The position numbers and the translations under genes are program-made. Below are positions 8,301-18,174 of a stretch of 64,000 nucleotides of DNA, piece by piece. How positions within the stretch are numbered: position 1 is the first letter of the stretch; each line of letters opens with the position of its first letter. Source of the stretch: Bog-473 sp963730395 (GTDB lineage: Bacteria; Actinomycetota; Acidimicrobiia; Acidimicrobiales; RAAP-2); the NCBI GenBank assembly GCA_963730395.1, contig CAVSSK010000007.1:239029-303028 (forward strand), given 5' to 3'. Below the pieces are notes generated by a model that saw nothing but the letters and a program-made list of their open reading frames with translations, ran no database searches and was not told the origin of the DNA.

Positions 8301-9026
8301 ATGCCTACCTTTGTCACCGATGACCTGACGCTCTATTTCGAGGTAGTAGGGACGGGAGACCCGGTGCTGTGCGTTCACGGGGCGACGGGTGCCGGCGGCT
8401 ATGAGTGGACGGGAATCACCGATCTGCTCTCAGCCGAATGGCGATTCGTCGTTCCTGACCTCCGAGGCCATGGCAAGTCCGATCATCGTCCGGGCGCCGT
8501 CGGAATCGAGTTTGTCGTCGAAGATCTCCTCTCGCTCATCGAGCGACTGAACCTGGATCGCCCGCACATGGTGGGCTTCTCTTTCGGGTCGGAGGTCGCG
8601 CTCGAACTAGGGCTGGCACATCCTGGCAGCTGTCGTAGCCTGGTGCTCTTGAGTCCGGGACTGGGTGATCCGAAGTCCAGCGTGCCGTCGCGTCAACGCC
8701 TTGAGGCGACGTGGCCTGATTCACTCCGACAGCTTCATGCTGCGAAGCACGGAGAGCAACATTGGCTTGATGTCATGTTGGAGCTCTGCGAACGCGCCGC
8801 GGTGCGACCCAAGGCGGACCTCGATCAAATTGCCGCTATTGGATGCCCCGTGCTCTTGTTGGCTGGCAGCGAAGACGATCCTCGTCGCATTCGTCAGGCT
8901 GAGGTCATGGCGAGGCTCCATGACTTAACCACGTTCCGGATTGTGGCAGAGGCGGCGCACGCTCTACACAAGCGTAGGCCCACCGAAGTTGCGCAAATCG
9001 TCGGTCAATTTCTCCGAGAACAATGA
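8301..9026 (+). CDS. Alpha/beta hydrolase fold protein
   Basis: A 241-residue hydrolase. It has the oxyanion strand VLCVHGATGAGG, the DLRGHGKSD motif and a nucleophile elbow GFSFGS (Ser). A candidate catalytic Asp lies in LLLAGSEDD and a candidate His in AEAAHAL. It could hydrolyse an ester, lactone, carbon-carbon bond or thioester; nothing in the sequence decides which. It lies between a hydratase and a TetR gene with about 80-bp gaps on each side. Confidence 0.85.
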   Translation: MPTFVTDDLTLYFEVVGTGDPVLCVHGATGAGGYEWTGITDLLSAEWRFVVPDLRGHGKSDHRPGAVGIEFVVEDLLSLIERLNLDRPHMVGFSFGSEVALELGLAHPGSCRSLVLLSPGLGDPKSSVPSRQRLEATWPDSLRQLHAAKHGEQHWLDVMLELCERAAVRPKADLDQIAAIGCPVLLLAGSEDDPRRIRQAEVMARLHDLTTFRIVAEAAHALHKRRPTEVAQIVGQFLREQ

Positions 9027-9192
9027 CAACTTCTCGCTCATATACAGGGTACGCATCCAGGGGGCGTCCTAGTGGCCCGAGGGGTCGCCAATTAGTACTG
9101 CCGCTCGGCATAGCTTGGAAGGAATCCGATTCTGTTGTTTCGGTCGTGTCGAACAAGACGCGGCACGAGCGGCGCAGATGAAAGGCGACGAA

Positions 9193-9885
9193 ATGGTGAC
9201 TGGGTCAAAGACGAAGGGGCGCTCCCTCGACCGGGAGGCGATGCCGACCTGGAAGACGAACAGCGTCGACCGATCTTTGACGACGGCTCGACAGCGCGCA
9301 CAGGAGCGGACTGACCGGTTCGTGAACGCCGCAATGGAACTCATGAACGAGCGCGGTACGACCGAATTCACCGTCCAGGAGATTATCGACCGGGCCAGAA
9401 TGTCGATCAGGACTTTCTACAAGTTCTTTGCAAGCAAGGACGACCTTCTGGTCGCTGTCCACGAGACCATCATGACAACAGAAGTTGTGCCCAGGCTTCA
9501 CCGACAGTGCGAAAAAGAATCAGACCCACTTGGCCGAATCAGGGCATACATCGAGGGGATCTACGAGCTGACTGCGAACCCCCGCCCCGCTTCGCGTGCA
9601 CTGAGCACCTTTCGCAGCCGGCTGGCCGAGACGCGGCCAGCCGACCTCGAGCATTCGATGCGACCACAGCTCGACATGGTTGTCGATCTCGTTCGTTCCG
9701 CGATTGACTCCGGTCGCCTTCAAACCAGCTTGACGCCAGATGCCGCCGGCCTGCTACTCCATCACACGGTATTGGCGGCCGTGCACGCCCGGGTGCTTGG
9801 AGGAACAGCGCCCAGTGCAGCGGATCTGTGGCAATTCTCTGCTGCCGGGATCGGAGTTGCGCACGACGATCCCGAGCTAGGTTGA
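9193..9885 (+). CDS. TetR/AcrR family transcriptional regulator
   Basis: TetR protein of about 230 residues. The DNA-binding domain reads TDRFVNAAMELMNERGTTEF, then VQEIIDRARMSIRTFYKFFASKDDLL. I place the start at ATG 9193, with AAAGGCGA at 9181-9188; in-frame ATG 9178 and TTG 9115 are possible. Its 3' end overlaps the convergent acyl-CoA synthetase gene by 9 bp. It may control the synthetase or the 46-bp promoter elements found later; no operator here resembles those. Confidence 0.85.
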   Translation: MVTGSKTKGRSLDREAMPTWKTNSVDRSLTTARQRAQERTDRFVNAAMELMNERGTTEFTVQEIIDRARMSIRTFYKFFASKDDLLVAVHETIMTTEVVPRLHRQCEKESDPLGRIRAYIEGIYELTANPRPASRALSTFRSRLAETRPADLEHSMRPQLDMVVDLVRSAIDSGRLQTSLTPDAAGLLLHHTVLAAVHARVLGGTAPSAADLWQFSAAGIGVAHDDPELG

Positions 9886-11418
9886 GGAAAACCAGTTTTC
9901 GATGTCCTTTCGGACCACCTTCCCCATTGCGTTTCTCGGGAGGATAGCGAACCGCCACCGTTCGGGAACCTTGTAGTAGGCGAGTTCGCGCGAACAGAGT
10001 TCGGTGAGTTTGGCAACATCCAGGTCTGCACCAGAATCCATCTCGATCGCCGCGGCAACCCGATGCCCGAGTCGCTCATCCGGAAAACCAACGACGGCGA
10101 CCCCTTTGACGCCGGTTGCGCCTAAGAGCACTCGCTCAACCTCCGCGGGATAGATGTTGGCACCGCCGCGCAAAATAAGCGCGCTCTTCCGATCGGTGAC
10201 GAAGAGGTGACCGGATTCATCGAGGTAGCCGATGTCCCCGGTAAGCAGCGTGCCATCGACGACTGTCGCTGCAGTGGCTTCGGGATTGTTAAGGTACCCC
10301 AACATGGGCCGGTAGAGATTCGCCCATTCCCCGATCTTCTGAGCTCGGATCGTAATCAACCCCTGTTCTCCAACTGGCAGCGTCCCACCGTCATCGCCTC
10401 GTATCTCCACGACGAGATGTGGGAGCACTGACCCGCTTGTTCCCTCCGCCACTGGCCCCTCGAGGGTTTCCATGGTGACCATGGTTGGGACTTCCGTAAG
10501 GCCATACGTTTCAAGCGGTCTGTGCCCGAAGCGGGACGTGAACTCATCGCGCGTCGGCGCTGGCAAATGAGTACCTCCGGTCCATACCTCGGTGATGGTG
10601 TCGAGATCATCAGGCTGAACGTCGCGGGACTTGGCCAGTCCCTGCAGCAAGGTAGGAACACCGAACCACACGTTGACCTTCTCGGATCGGATCCATCGTG
10701 CGATCGTGAGCGGATCAGTTTGATCGATTAGGACCTGGGTGCCCCCTGCCTGTGCGACGAGCAAGGTGCTGGTGACCTGCATGTTCAAAATCGTGAGCGC
10801 AGCGCAGTCGCCCTTGCGCAACTCCGGGCCAAAGCCGCGAGTCATGGAAACAACCGCTCCCGGTAACAAGATGTTGTGGTGGGTCTGGATCACGCCTTTT
10901 GGTCGCCCTGTGGTGCCGCTCGTATAGGCAATCGCAGCGACGTCGAAGGGATCCGAGCGGATCCGCTGGTACTGACGGCTGGGCGTGCTGGCGAGGCGAT
11001 CGGCCCAACTATGGCCGTCAACGACAATGGTCAGGGGATCATCGATCTCGGGCCATCTGCTCTGCTGGTCTGCGACTTCAGGATCAGCAAGAAAGACCTT
11101 CGCCCCGGCATCGGCAAGGATGTACCGCTTCTCGGGTGGAGCAAGGTTGCGGTTCAGTCCGAGCCAAACGGCGCCCAACCTTGCTATGGCGTGGAACGTC
11201 ACGACGACGTCAGTGGCGTTGGGCAAGCTGGTCGCGACGACGTCGCCCCTTCCGAGACCTTCTGCAGCGAGGGCGGCCGCGGCCTTCTCGACCTCGGTAT
11301 CGAGATCCGCATAGGTGAGACGACCGTTCGAAGCCACTAATGCTTCGTGATCCGAATTGGCGGCGAGCGCTGGCTCGAGTGCCTCACCGACATCTCGAGG
11401 GAGCTTAAGTTTCGGCAT
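9877..11418 (-). CDS. AMP-dependent acyl-CoA synthetase/ligase
   Basis: A 513-residue adenylate-forming enzyme. The P-loop-like AMP motif YTSGTTGRPKGVIQTH, the motif TYGLTEVPTMVTMET, LTGDIGYLDESG, the hinge region DRKSALILRGGANIYPAEVE and the C-terminal catalytic Lys in NAMGKVVRKD are all present. It activates a carboxylic acid to its CoA thioester, the entry step of beta-oxidation; chain type cannot be read from the sequence. It forms a minus-strand pair with the amidohydrolase gene at 11502, 84 bp upstream. Confidence 0.92.
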   Translation of the reverse strand: MPKLKLPRDVGEALEPALAANSDHEALVASNGRLTYADLDTEVEKAAAALAAEGLGRGDVVATSLPNATDVVVTFHAIARLGAVWLGLNRNLAPPEKRYILADAGAKVFLADPEVADQQSRWPEIDDPLTIVVDGHSWADRLASTPSRQYQRIRSDPFDVAAIAYTSGTTGRPKGVIQTHHNILLPGAVVSMTRGFGPELRKGDCAALTILNMQVTSTLLVAQAGGTQVLIDQTDPLTIARWIRSEKVNVWFGVPTLLQGLAKSRDVQPDDLDTITEVWTGGTHLPAPTRDEFTSRFGHRPLETYGLTEVPTMVTMETLEGPVAEGTSGSVLPHLVVEIRGDDGGTLPVGEQGLITIRAQKIGEWANLYRPMLGYLNNPEATAATVVDGTLLTGDIGYLDESGHLFVTDRKSALILRGGANIYPAEVERVLLGATGVKGVAVVGFPDERLGHRVAAAIEMDSGADLDVAKLTELCSRELAYYKVPERWRFAILPRNAMGKVVRKDIENWFSST

Positions 11419-11501
11419 CGGGTGCAGTCACTGAAGTCGGCGCCTCAGGGTTCGAAAGAAGAACGAATGCCGAAGTTCGGGGCACCGGCCGTGGTTGCGT
11501 T

Positions 11502-12680
11502 TCAGCTGACCAGGCGGCCGAGGGTGTCGCCCATGAAGTCCCGGATCTGCTGGTCGCTGAGCTCGCCAAGGTTGTCGAGATAAGACAGCGGATCAGCCAG
11601 GCCCTCAGGGTGAGGGAAGTCGGAGCCAAACACAATGTGATCGTCAGGCAAGTGAGTCCCCAGAGCAAGGATGTCATCCTCCCAGAACGGGCTGATAAAA
11701 ATGTTCCGTCTAATGGACTCGAGTGGATCTTCGGCAAAAAGCTGAGGCATCTTCTTGTAGACCCCAGCCAAGGTTTGCAGTAGCCACGGCACCCAGTCGC
11801 TACCGTTCTCGACCGACATGACGTGCAGCTTCGGGAAACGACTCAGCGCTCCGTGGCATGCCAGTGCAGCGACGGCGTCGGCCATTGGCTGGTGCATGAT
11901 GTTCCAGTAGGACCGCAGGGGCGCCATCTGAAACGGCCTGTACTCGCTCGCACCCTCCCAGTCACCCACCTGCCGGCTGTATCCGCTATCGGAGGCGTGC
12001 ATCGTTACGAGAATCTGCTCGGCCTCAGCAAGTCGCCAAAACGGGTCAAACTCAGCACGTCCAAAAGATCGAGGACCTCGCAGGCCAGGTACCGGAGCCG
12101 GTCGCACGAGGATGGCGCGAGCACCTCGTTCGAGGACCCACTCCAGTTCGCGCACGGACTCCTCGACGATGGGCAGCGTGATGATCGGTGTGGCGAAGAT
12201 CCGTCCCGCGTAGCTATACGACCAGGTCTCATAGAGCCACTCGTTGAGAGCATGAATGATCGCGTGAGTGGCGTCGGGGTCGTCGCTGAAACGTTCTTCG
12301 ACCAAGCTCGCAAGTGTGGGAAAAAGAAGTGTGCGATCGAGACCTTGCTCATCCATCAGCGCAAGCCGCGCTTCCGGATTACGGAACGCTGGGAGGCACT
12401 CGATCGGTCTCCCCATGATTTCACGGTGAGGCCTGCCCTCGGGGTTGCCATACCGGAAGTAGTTCTCTTGAGCTCCCGGCGCGGCAACTCGTTCGAAGGT
12501 CGGATTGGGAATGAACTCGCTTATCTGACCGCGAACGACGATCTTCGTACGCCCTTCGATCTCAACGTACTTGATGGCTTCGCGGAATCGCTCTGGCAAG
12601 AACTTCGTCAGGGCGTCGTGGGTTTCATAGAGATGATTGTCTGCGTCGAAGACGCGTCCGCGTAGCGACTGACGGTCCAT
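11502..12680 (-). CDS. Amidohydrolase family protein (amidohydrolase_2 / ACMSD-like)
   Basis: About 392 residues. The start is chosen at 12680, where GGAGGA lies 7-8 bases upstream. It is a TIM-barrel metal enzyme: VFDADNHLYE replaces the usual N-terminal HxH, MHASDSGYS gives a His, and HIVFGSDFPHPEG gives the conserved Asp near the C-terminus. The family includes ACMS decarboxylase and 6-methylsalicylate decarboxylase-like enzymes, and it is common in actinobacterial acyl-CoA clusters with unknown substrates. A similar gene is at 31417. It is divergent from the acyl-CoA dehydrogenase at 12728, with a gap of only 47 bp. Confidence 0.85.
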   Translation of the reverse strand: MDRQSLRGRVFDADNHLYETHDALTKFLPERFREAIKYVEIEGRTKIVVRGQISEFIPNPTFERVAAPGAQENYFRYGNPEGRPHREIMGRPIECLPAFRNPEARLALMDEQGLDRTLLFPTLASLVEERFSDDPDATHAIIHALNEWLYETWSYSYAGRIFATPIITLPIVEESVRELEWVLERGARAILVRPAPVPGLRGPRSFGRAEFDPFWRLAEAEQILVTMHASDSGYSRQVGDWEGASEYRPFQMAPLRSYWNIMHQPMADAVAALACHGALSRFPKLHVMSVENGSDWVPWLLQTLAGVYKKMPQLFAEDPLESIRRNIFISPFWEDDILALGTHLPDDHIVFGSDFPHPEGLADPLSYLDNLGELSDQQIRDFMGDTLGRLVS

Positions 12681-12727
12681 ATGTCGGTCCTCCAGCGAGA
12701 ATAAAATGATCCGTGTCACAGAGTATC

Positions 12728-13894
12728 ATGACCCAAATGAGCAAGCCCTCCGAACTTGCAGCATTGGCTCCGGAGTATTTTCGAGCCCGACTCGTTGATT
12801 GGCTTGAAACGAATGCCGACGTCGTTCGGCCGCCCTACGCGGGTCATGGGTCGACCGCCGAGCTGCTTTCACATCAACGGGCCGTGCAGGCTCGACTCTT
12901 CGACGACGGATTCATGGGTTGCGGATGGCCGGTGGAGGTCGGAGGCTCGGGCGGATCGCCCCTTCTTCGTGCCGTCCTAGGCGAGGAGCTCACCTGGCGC
13001 GGAATAGTCCACAGTGCGGCCTTCTCGATGACTGAGGTTCTGGGACCCGCAGTCGTCCGGTTTGCACCGGCTCTTGGAGCTCAGGTTGTGCCGGCTCTCC
13101 TCCGAGGCGATGAATGGTGGTGCCAGGGATTCTCGGAGCCAGAGGCCGGGAGTGACCTTGGGGCACTGCGTACGAAGGCCACACCGCAAGGTGATTCCTG
13201 GCTCATTACAGGGCAGAAGTTGTGGACGAGTTGGGCGCATCACGCCTCACGGTGCATTGTGCTCGCTCGCTCGGAGGGGGGAGTCTCGGGGTCCCGTGGG
13301 ATATCTGCGTTCTTCGTGGACATGAACTCCCCGGGCGTATCGACGCGGCCCCTCAATACCTTGGCCGACGTCGATGAGTTTTGTGAGGTCTATTTTGACG
13401 AGGTGAAGGTTCCCGGTGAGCGCATCCTGGGATCGCGTGGGGAGGGGTGGGCCGTCGCTCAACACATACTCTCGTGTGAGCGAGGGCCTATCTTCTGGCA
13501 ACGCGGAGCTTGGCTGCTCTATCACCTGGGTCAGGCAGCGCGGTTTGCGGATAGCGGAGACGACATGTGTGCGCGAACACTCGGAGAGGCATATTCCGAC
13601 CTGTTCGCCTTTCGAGCCCGATCGCGGCTCACGCAGCACAGGCTTACGGCGGGAGAGCAGTTGGGAGCCGAGTCCTCGATCGACAAGATCCTCATCGCGT
13701 CCGCTGATCAAGCCGTTTTTGATGCATCAAGAAAGGTGTTGGGCGGGTTGATCGAACTCGAGGACTCGGACGTGGCCGATCGATTCCGTAAAGAGTGGTG
13801 CTACTCGCGGGCGGCGACAATCTACGGAGGGACGTCGGAGATCCAGCGTGACATCGTGGGATGGGGCCTCCTTGGTCTTCCTCGGACACGATGA
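12728..13894 (+). CDS. Acyl-CoA dehydrogenase, subunit 1 of a probable pair
   Basis: A 388-residue FAD acyl-CoA dehydrogenase. Segments GCGWPVEVGGSG, FSEPEAGSDLGALRTKA, GQKLWTSWAH and the C-terminal TIYGGTSEIQRDIVGWGLLGLP are diagnostic. The usual IYEGT catalytic Glu position reads IYGGT, so the base must come from elsewhere or from the partner. Its stop overlaps the start of the next acyl-CoA dehydrogenase (ATGA), a layout known for alpha2beta2 FadE enzymes of steroid side-chain degradation. The start is ATG 12728; ATG 12737 is possible. It begins a four-gene operon to 16405. Confidence 0.92.
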   Translation: MTQMSKPSELAALAPEYFRARLVDWLETNADVVRPPYAGHGSTAELLSHQRAVQARLFDDGFMGCGWPVEVGGSGGSPLLRAVLGEELTWRGIVHSAAFSMTEVLGPAVVRFAPALGAQVVPALLRGDEWWCQGFSEPEAGSDLGALRTKATPQGDSWLITGQKLWTSWAHHASRCIVLARSEGGVSGSRGISAFFVDMNSPGVSTRPLNTLADVDEFCEVYFDEVKVPGERILGSRGEGWAVAQHILSCERGPIFWQRGAWLLYHLGQAARFADSGDDMCARTLGEAYSDLFAFRARSRLTQHRLTAGEQLGAESSIDKILIASADQAVFDASRKVLGGLIELEDSDVADRFRKEWCYSRAATIYGGTSEIQRDIVGWGLLGLPRTR

Positions 13895-14868
13895 GCGCAA
13901 TGGAACGTGCCGAGAAAGAGCTCTTTGAGTCGACGATTGTCCGCTTGACCGAGAACGGAGATGAATCAACGGTGGCGACCGGCCTCGATGAGATCGGGTG
14001 GCATGAGCTGTTGTTGGCTGCCCCGGATGTCGCCGTTCCCGTTCTCTTGAATCAACTGGGGCGGCACTGCTATTGGTCGAATGCGTTCGAAGACGCGATA
14101 AGGGCCCAGTGCCTTGGCGATGGATTCTTGAATCGCCCGCCGGGTGTCGTGTTGGCGCGGCCGGGTGCTTCTATCCCGGCACGACTAGAAGGGAAGCGAA
14201 TTTCGGTCAACGGGGTTGCTTTTGGTGATTCCGTTCACGGTTGGCTCGTCCCGTCCGTCTGCGACGATGGGCTCGTCACTCTTTTGGTAGGGGCGAGCGA
14301 TCTGACTGTTCGTCCACTGCAAGGACTGGACAGGTCCCTGCCGTTGGTGGCCGTGAATGGAGCAACTGACCGATATGGCTTCGTTCACAATGGTGGCGAC
14401 AACCCAGATCCGTGGTTGCGGGCCGAAGCTGTCGGACGCCTTGCACTGTCCCACTACATCGTCGGAGCTCTTCGGGTCGTCCTTGATCTGGCCAGAGATC
14501 ACGCCTGTGGCCGGCAGCAATTCGGATCCCCAGTGGGGTCTTTTCAGGCCATTCGGCACAAGCTTGCCGAGTGTCTTGTCGCAATATCTTCTGCCGAGAG
14601 TGCAGTCACTGCCGCATGGCATTCGAGTGATTTCACCTTCGCCGCGGCGGCTTCGAAGCTGGTGACAAGCCGAAGCGCGATCACTGTCATGACCAGAGCC
14701 CAACAGATCCTGGCCGGCATTGGATTCACTGCAGAACATCCCTTTCACCACTATCTGAAGCGAGTCGTTGTTCTCGACGGACTGCTTGGCAGCGGTGAGG
14801 AGATGGCGATTCTGGTCGGACGCCGGTTGTTGGAAGACGGCATCGCGCCGAGACTTGTCGAGTTGTGA
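13891..14868 (+). CDS. Acyl-CoA dehydrogenase-like, subunit 2 of a probable pair
   Basis: A 325-residue divergent acyl-CoA dehydrogenase starting inside the stop of its partner (ATGA at 13891). The C-terminal helical domain is clearest: RDHACGRQQFGSPVGSFQAIRHKLAE, followed by AQQILAGIGFTAEHPFHHYLKR. The N-terminal half is short and poorly conserved, as in the non-catalytic or half-site subunits of heteromeric FadE enzymes. I infer a heterotetramer with the 12728 product. It is translationally coupled downstream to the enoyl-CoA hydratase (GTGA). Confidence 0.85.
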   Translation: MSAMERAEKELFESTIVRLTENGDESTVATGLDEIGWHELLLAAPDVAVPVLLNQLGRHCYWSNAFEDAIRAQCLGDGFLNRPPGVVLARPGASIPARLEGKRISVNGVAFGDSVHGWLVPSVCDDGLVTLLVGASDLTVRPLQGLDRSLPLVAVNGATDRYGFVHNGGDNPDPWLRAEAVGRLALSHYIVGALRVVLDLARDHACGRQQFGSPVGSFQAIRHKLAECLVAISSAESAVTAAWHSSDFTFAAAASKLVTSRSAITVMTRAQQILAGIGFTAEHPFHHYLKRVVVLDGLLGSGEEMAILVGRRLLEDGIAPRLVEL

Positions 14869-15650
14869 CTGCTGATTCTGCTTCCCCGGCGGTGATAATT
14901 GAGGGTCGAGGGACTCGCCTGTGGACGCTCAAAATGAATCGACCTCACTCCCGAAATGCAGTCGATGAGGAGATGCAGATCGCTCTGTTGGAGGCAACGG
15001 AGCAGCTTTTCGGAGATGAGCAGGTGCGCGCAGCGGTTCTGACTGGTGTCGGTCCGGCCTTCAGCGCCGGCGGCGATGTCAAGTTGATTCGACAAATGCA
15101 GGCGGATGTCGAAGTCCGGCGGAGCGTGCTCGAGAGAAGCAATGCACTATTCCGGAAGCTCGCCTTCGGTGACATTCCACTGGTGTGCGCCGTCAACGGG
15201 CCCGCAGTTGGCGCCGGATGCACTTTGGCTCTCTGCGGTGACGTGATAGTGATGGCAGAAGATGCCTACCTGAGCGAGCCCCGCGTGGCACTGGGACTAG
15301 TGCCTGGGGATGGAGGGTCACTCTTGTGGCCTTTGCGGGCAGGAATGGGTCCGGCCCGAGCATACGTATTGACTGGAGAGCGGCTCCCCGCCCTCGACGC
15401 GCGGCGAATCGGGATAGCGCACCAGGTCGTGGCGCCTTCAGACCTCCTGCCTCAAGCTCACAAGCTGGCAGAATCCCTCTCCAACCTTCCGAAGGAATCA
15501 GCGCGGGCAATGAAGCGTTTGATGAATCGTTTCATGACGGGCGCTGAGGATTTGCTCGCAACTGCCATGGAGACAGAGGCTTCCTTGATGGATTCGGCCG
15601 ATCATCAGAATGCGATCGATCGACTGTTCGGGCGGGCAGAAGGTCGGTGA
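14865..15650 (+). CDS. Enoyl-CoA hydratase/isomerase family protein
   Basis: A 261-residue crotonase starting at GTG 14865, overlapping the upstream stop. The oxyanion-hole segments are GVGPAFSAGGDVKLI and VNGPAVGAGCTLALCGDVIV; YLSEPRVALGLVPGDGGS follows. The first Glu of classic hydratases is replaced in the GLVPGDGG region, so isomerase or thioesterase activity is possible. It most likely hydrates the product of the adjacent dehydrogenase pair. The 3' end overlaps the SDR start (GTGA at 15647). Confidence 0.9.
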   Translation: MTADSASPAVIIEGRGTRLWTLKMNRPHSRNAVDEEMQIALLEATEQLFGDEQVRAAVLTGVGPAFSAGGDVKLIRQMQADVEVRRSVLERSNALFRKLAFGDIPLVCAVNGPAVGAGCTLALCGDVIVMAEDAYLSEPRVALGLVPGDGGSLLWPLRAGMGPARAYVLTGERLPALDARRIGIAHQVVAPSDLLPQAHKLAESLSNLPKESARAMKRLMNRFMTGAEDLLATAMETEASLMDSADHQNAIDRLFGRAEGR

Positions 15651-16405
15651 CGGCAATCCTTTCTGGCGACGCGCCGGTTGCCATTGTGACGGGCGGGACG
15701 CGTGGACTTGGTGCGGCAATTAGTCGTTCCCTAGTGGAAGCCGGAAATCAAGTCATTGCGCTCTATCGAAGCGATCGCACCAGGGCGGCTCAACTGGAGT
15801 CCGAGCTCGGAGCCTCGGCAGCCGTCCTGACCCGAGACGTTGATGTGGCCGATCCGGATCTGGCTCGAGCGTTCGTTGGAGAGGTGCTCGAGCAGCCGGG
15901 GCGCATCGACATACTCGTGAATAACGCTGGATCACTCACCGAGAGACGTTTGGCCGAAATTGACGGCGAGATGTGGGAGCGGTCGCTACGGATCAATCTC
16001 TCCTCGTCGTTCTACTTGGCTCAGGCCGTCATTCCCTCAATGCGGGAAGCAGGCTACGGGCGCATTGTGAATGTGGGATCGCTGACTGCTCTGATGGGAA
16101 GTCCTTTTCAGATCGACTATGGGACGGCCAAGGCTGGACTGATTGGGCTCACCAGATCGCTGGCTCGTGGAGTCGCTCGCCACGGCATCACGGTGAACTG
16201 CATCATTCCGGGCGGTTTTGAGACTGACATGTTAGGTGAACTAACCTTGACGAACAAGGAGTTGCTGGCCAGCAATGTACCCGTTGGTCGCTACGGGAGA
16301 CCCCATGAGTTGGCCCATATTGTGAGATGTCTCACGCACCCCGATGCTTCGTACATAACGGGTGCTGTGATACCGGTCGACGGCGGCATGGGAATGGGTC
16401 TTTAG
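15647..16405 (+). CDS. SDR family oxidoreductase (probable 3-hydroxyacyl-CoA dehydrogenase)
   Basis: A 252-residue classical SDR: coenzyme motif TGGTRGLGAAIS, NNAG in the fourth strand, NVGSLTAL with the catalytic Ser, YGTAK as Tyr-Lys pair, end AVIPVDGGMGMGL. FabG-like sequence and its place after a dehydrogenase pair and a hydratase suggest oxidation of a 3-hydroxyacyl-CoA (inference). It is the last gene of the coupled 12728-16405 operon. It converges on the synthetase at 16415, with a 9-bp gap. Confidence 0.9.
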   Translation: MTAILSGDAPVAIVTGGTRGLGAAISRSLVEAGNQVIALYRSDRTRAAQLESELGASAAVLTRDVDVADPDLARAFVGEVLEQPGRIDILVNNAGSLTERRLAEIDGEMWERSLRINLSSSFYLAQAVIPSMREAGYGRIVNVGSLTALMGSPFQIDYGTAKAGLIGLTRSLARGVARHGITVNCIIPGGFETDMLGELTLTNKELLASNVPVGRYGRPHELAHIVRCLTHPDASYITGAVIPVDGGMGMGL

Positions 16406-16414
16406 GCAATAGAG

Positions 16415-18052
16415 CTAGGCGAAGCGGGAGCGGAGTTCGGCCATATCGACCTTGCCCGTCGGAAGCATGGGAACGCCTGCCTCATCGAGAACCTCGATCC
16501 GTCGGGGCACTTTGAACCCGGATAGACGGACCCTTGCTTCTGTCCACGCTTTATCGACATCAATTTCGTTGGGAGAAGCCGTAACAATGACGGCGGCGAC
16601 GTCCTCTCCTCGGTCCCCAGCTGGTATGCCAAACACGAATGCTGCGCGGACCCCGGGAATGTCGATAAGGGCCGCCTCGACCTCAGCCGGGGAAACGTTG
16701 GAGCCACCGGTTTTGATCATTCCACCACCACGACCAGTAAAGCGGAGGTGTCCTTCCGCTCCGAACCAACCAAGATCACCCGTGCCGTACCAACCATCGG
16801 GGGTGAAGACGTCGTGGCGCTCCCGCTTATAGATGCCGTCCATCAGAAAGGGACCTCGAACGAATAGCTCGCCAGCTTCTCCTTGCGTCAGGGGCGCCCC
16901 GGAGTCGGTTGCGACGACGAGGTGCTCCATGCCTGGTAGAGCCCGTCCAAAGGTGCCGCGAAGGCTCTCGGGCAATGGACGAAATGGATCGTCTGCACTT
17001 GTATGGGGACCTCCTGTTTCCGACATACCAAGGAGGTTGGGGGCGAGGTCCGGCGCTGCCGGTCGACGCTCGGGAGGGAGGGCCTCGACCAGCGTGCCTC
17101 CTCGAACGGCGCTGAGGTCGCGATGAGGAAAACTCGCATGCTCGGCTAACTGCCGTGCGGCGTTGGGCCAACACGAAATCTGGGTCACGCGCTCATTCTC
17201 GATGAGGACGAGGGCCTCTTCGGCGTTGAAGCGGTGTTGCGTGACAGCCGTTGCCCCTGAAGTCAATGCTGCCAAGACAAGCATTGTGAGACCGCCCACC
17301 CAGAAGAATGGCATTGGGGAGTAGATGCAGTCCTGTTCGTCGTAGCACCGAATCACTGACAGGATCGCAGCGTGTCTGATGAGGGAACCCTGGGTGTGAA
17401 CAACAGCCTTTGGCGCCGCCGTGGTTCCAGAGGTAGTCACGATGACCAGTTGATCGGCGGGAAAGACCTGGCGCTCGGCAGACTTGACCAGTGAAGCGGG
17501 GACGGGTGGTGGCAGCTCGCGTGACCAGAGACGATGGTCATCGCCTTCCAGGCAAATCCACCTCAAGAAGGGCAGCGCACTGAACGCCAAATCGGGCTTC
17601 GATTCGGCCAGTCCAGGGATGCCGTCCTCAAGGCGGGCGGCCGGTGACTCCTCTCCGAAGGATGGCGAACCCATCATGAGGCACTGCACGTCGGCATGTG
17701 CGAGAGCACGGGCGAGCTCACGCCCGGGAGCGAACGTTGAGAGCGGGACGGTGAGAGCGCCGATGCGGCTGGCCGCCAACCATGTGACTACCCAGGGCGA
17801 TCCGTTTGGGTACAGCAAGCCGAGCCTCGTCCCTTTTCCAACGCCTGCCGCAAGGAGGCGGGCTGCGAGAGCAGCGCTCCGCTGATCCGCCTCACCGAAA
17901 GTCAGACGTTCTGTCGGAGAAACGATGAAATCGTCGTAAGGCCGGAAGTGTCGGAGAGCGAGAAGATCCGGAACGGTCGCAGGAAGCGATCTCAATTGGT
18001 CCGGCACGGATTCGACGGCTATTCGGTTAGGCGTGGGACGAAAAGTGGTCAT
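16415..18052 (-). CDS. AMP-dependent acyl-CoA synthetase/ligase
   Basis: A 545-residue adenylating enzyme distinct from the one at 9877. Motifs: TTSGTTAAPKAVVHTQGS, GMSETGGPHT, WYGTGDLGWFG, GGGMIKTGGSNVSPAEVE and C-terminal LPTGKVDM with the catalytic Lys. It should charge a carboxylic acid with CoA. It is transcribed away from the acyl-CoA dehydrogenase operon at 18318 through a shared 265-bp regulatory region. Two ligases in one cluster suggest two acids, for example the substrate and a later intermediate. Confidence 0.92.
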   Translation of the reverse strand: MTTFRPTPNRIAVESVPDQLRSLPATVPDLLALRHFRPYDDFIVSPTERLTFGEADQRSAALAARLLAAGVGKGTRLGLLYPNGSPWVVTWLAASRIGALTVPLSTFAPGRELARALAHADVQCLMMGSPSFGEESPAARLEDGIPGLAESKPDLAFSALPFLRWICLEGDDHRLWSRELPPPVPASLVKSAERQVFPADQLVIVTTSGTTAAPKAVVHTQGSLIRHAAILSVIRCYDEQDCIYSPMPFFWVGGLTMLVLAALTSGATAVTQHRFNAEEALVLIENERVTQISCWPNAARQLAEHASFPHRDLSAVRGGTLVEALPPERRPAAPDLAPNLLGMSETGGPHTSADDPFRPLPESLRGTFGRALPGMEHLVVATDSGAPLTQGEAGELFVRGPFLMDGIYKRERHDVFTPDGWYGTGDLGWFGAEGHLRFTGRGGGMIKTGGSNVSPAEVEAALIDIPGVRAAFVFGIPAGDRGEDVAAVIVTASPNEIDVDKAWTEARVRLSGFKVPRRIEVLDEAGVPMLPTGKVDMAELRSRFA

Positions 18053-18174
18053 TGGGAAGGTGGGGGGGTGATGGCTTGCGGGGGGAGCGTGGTCACTTCT
18101 CTCACGGCACGTAACTCCTCGTCACTTCGGTCTGGAATCATAATGCGGAAAGTGCAGTCTTGACTGTCCGATTA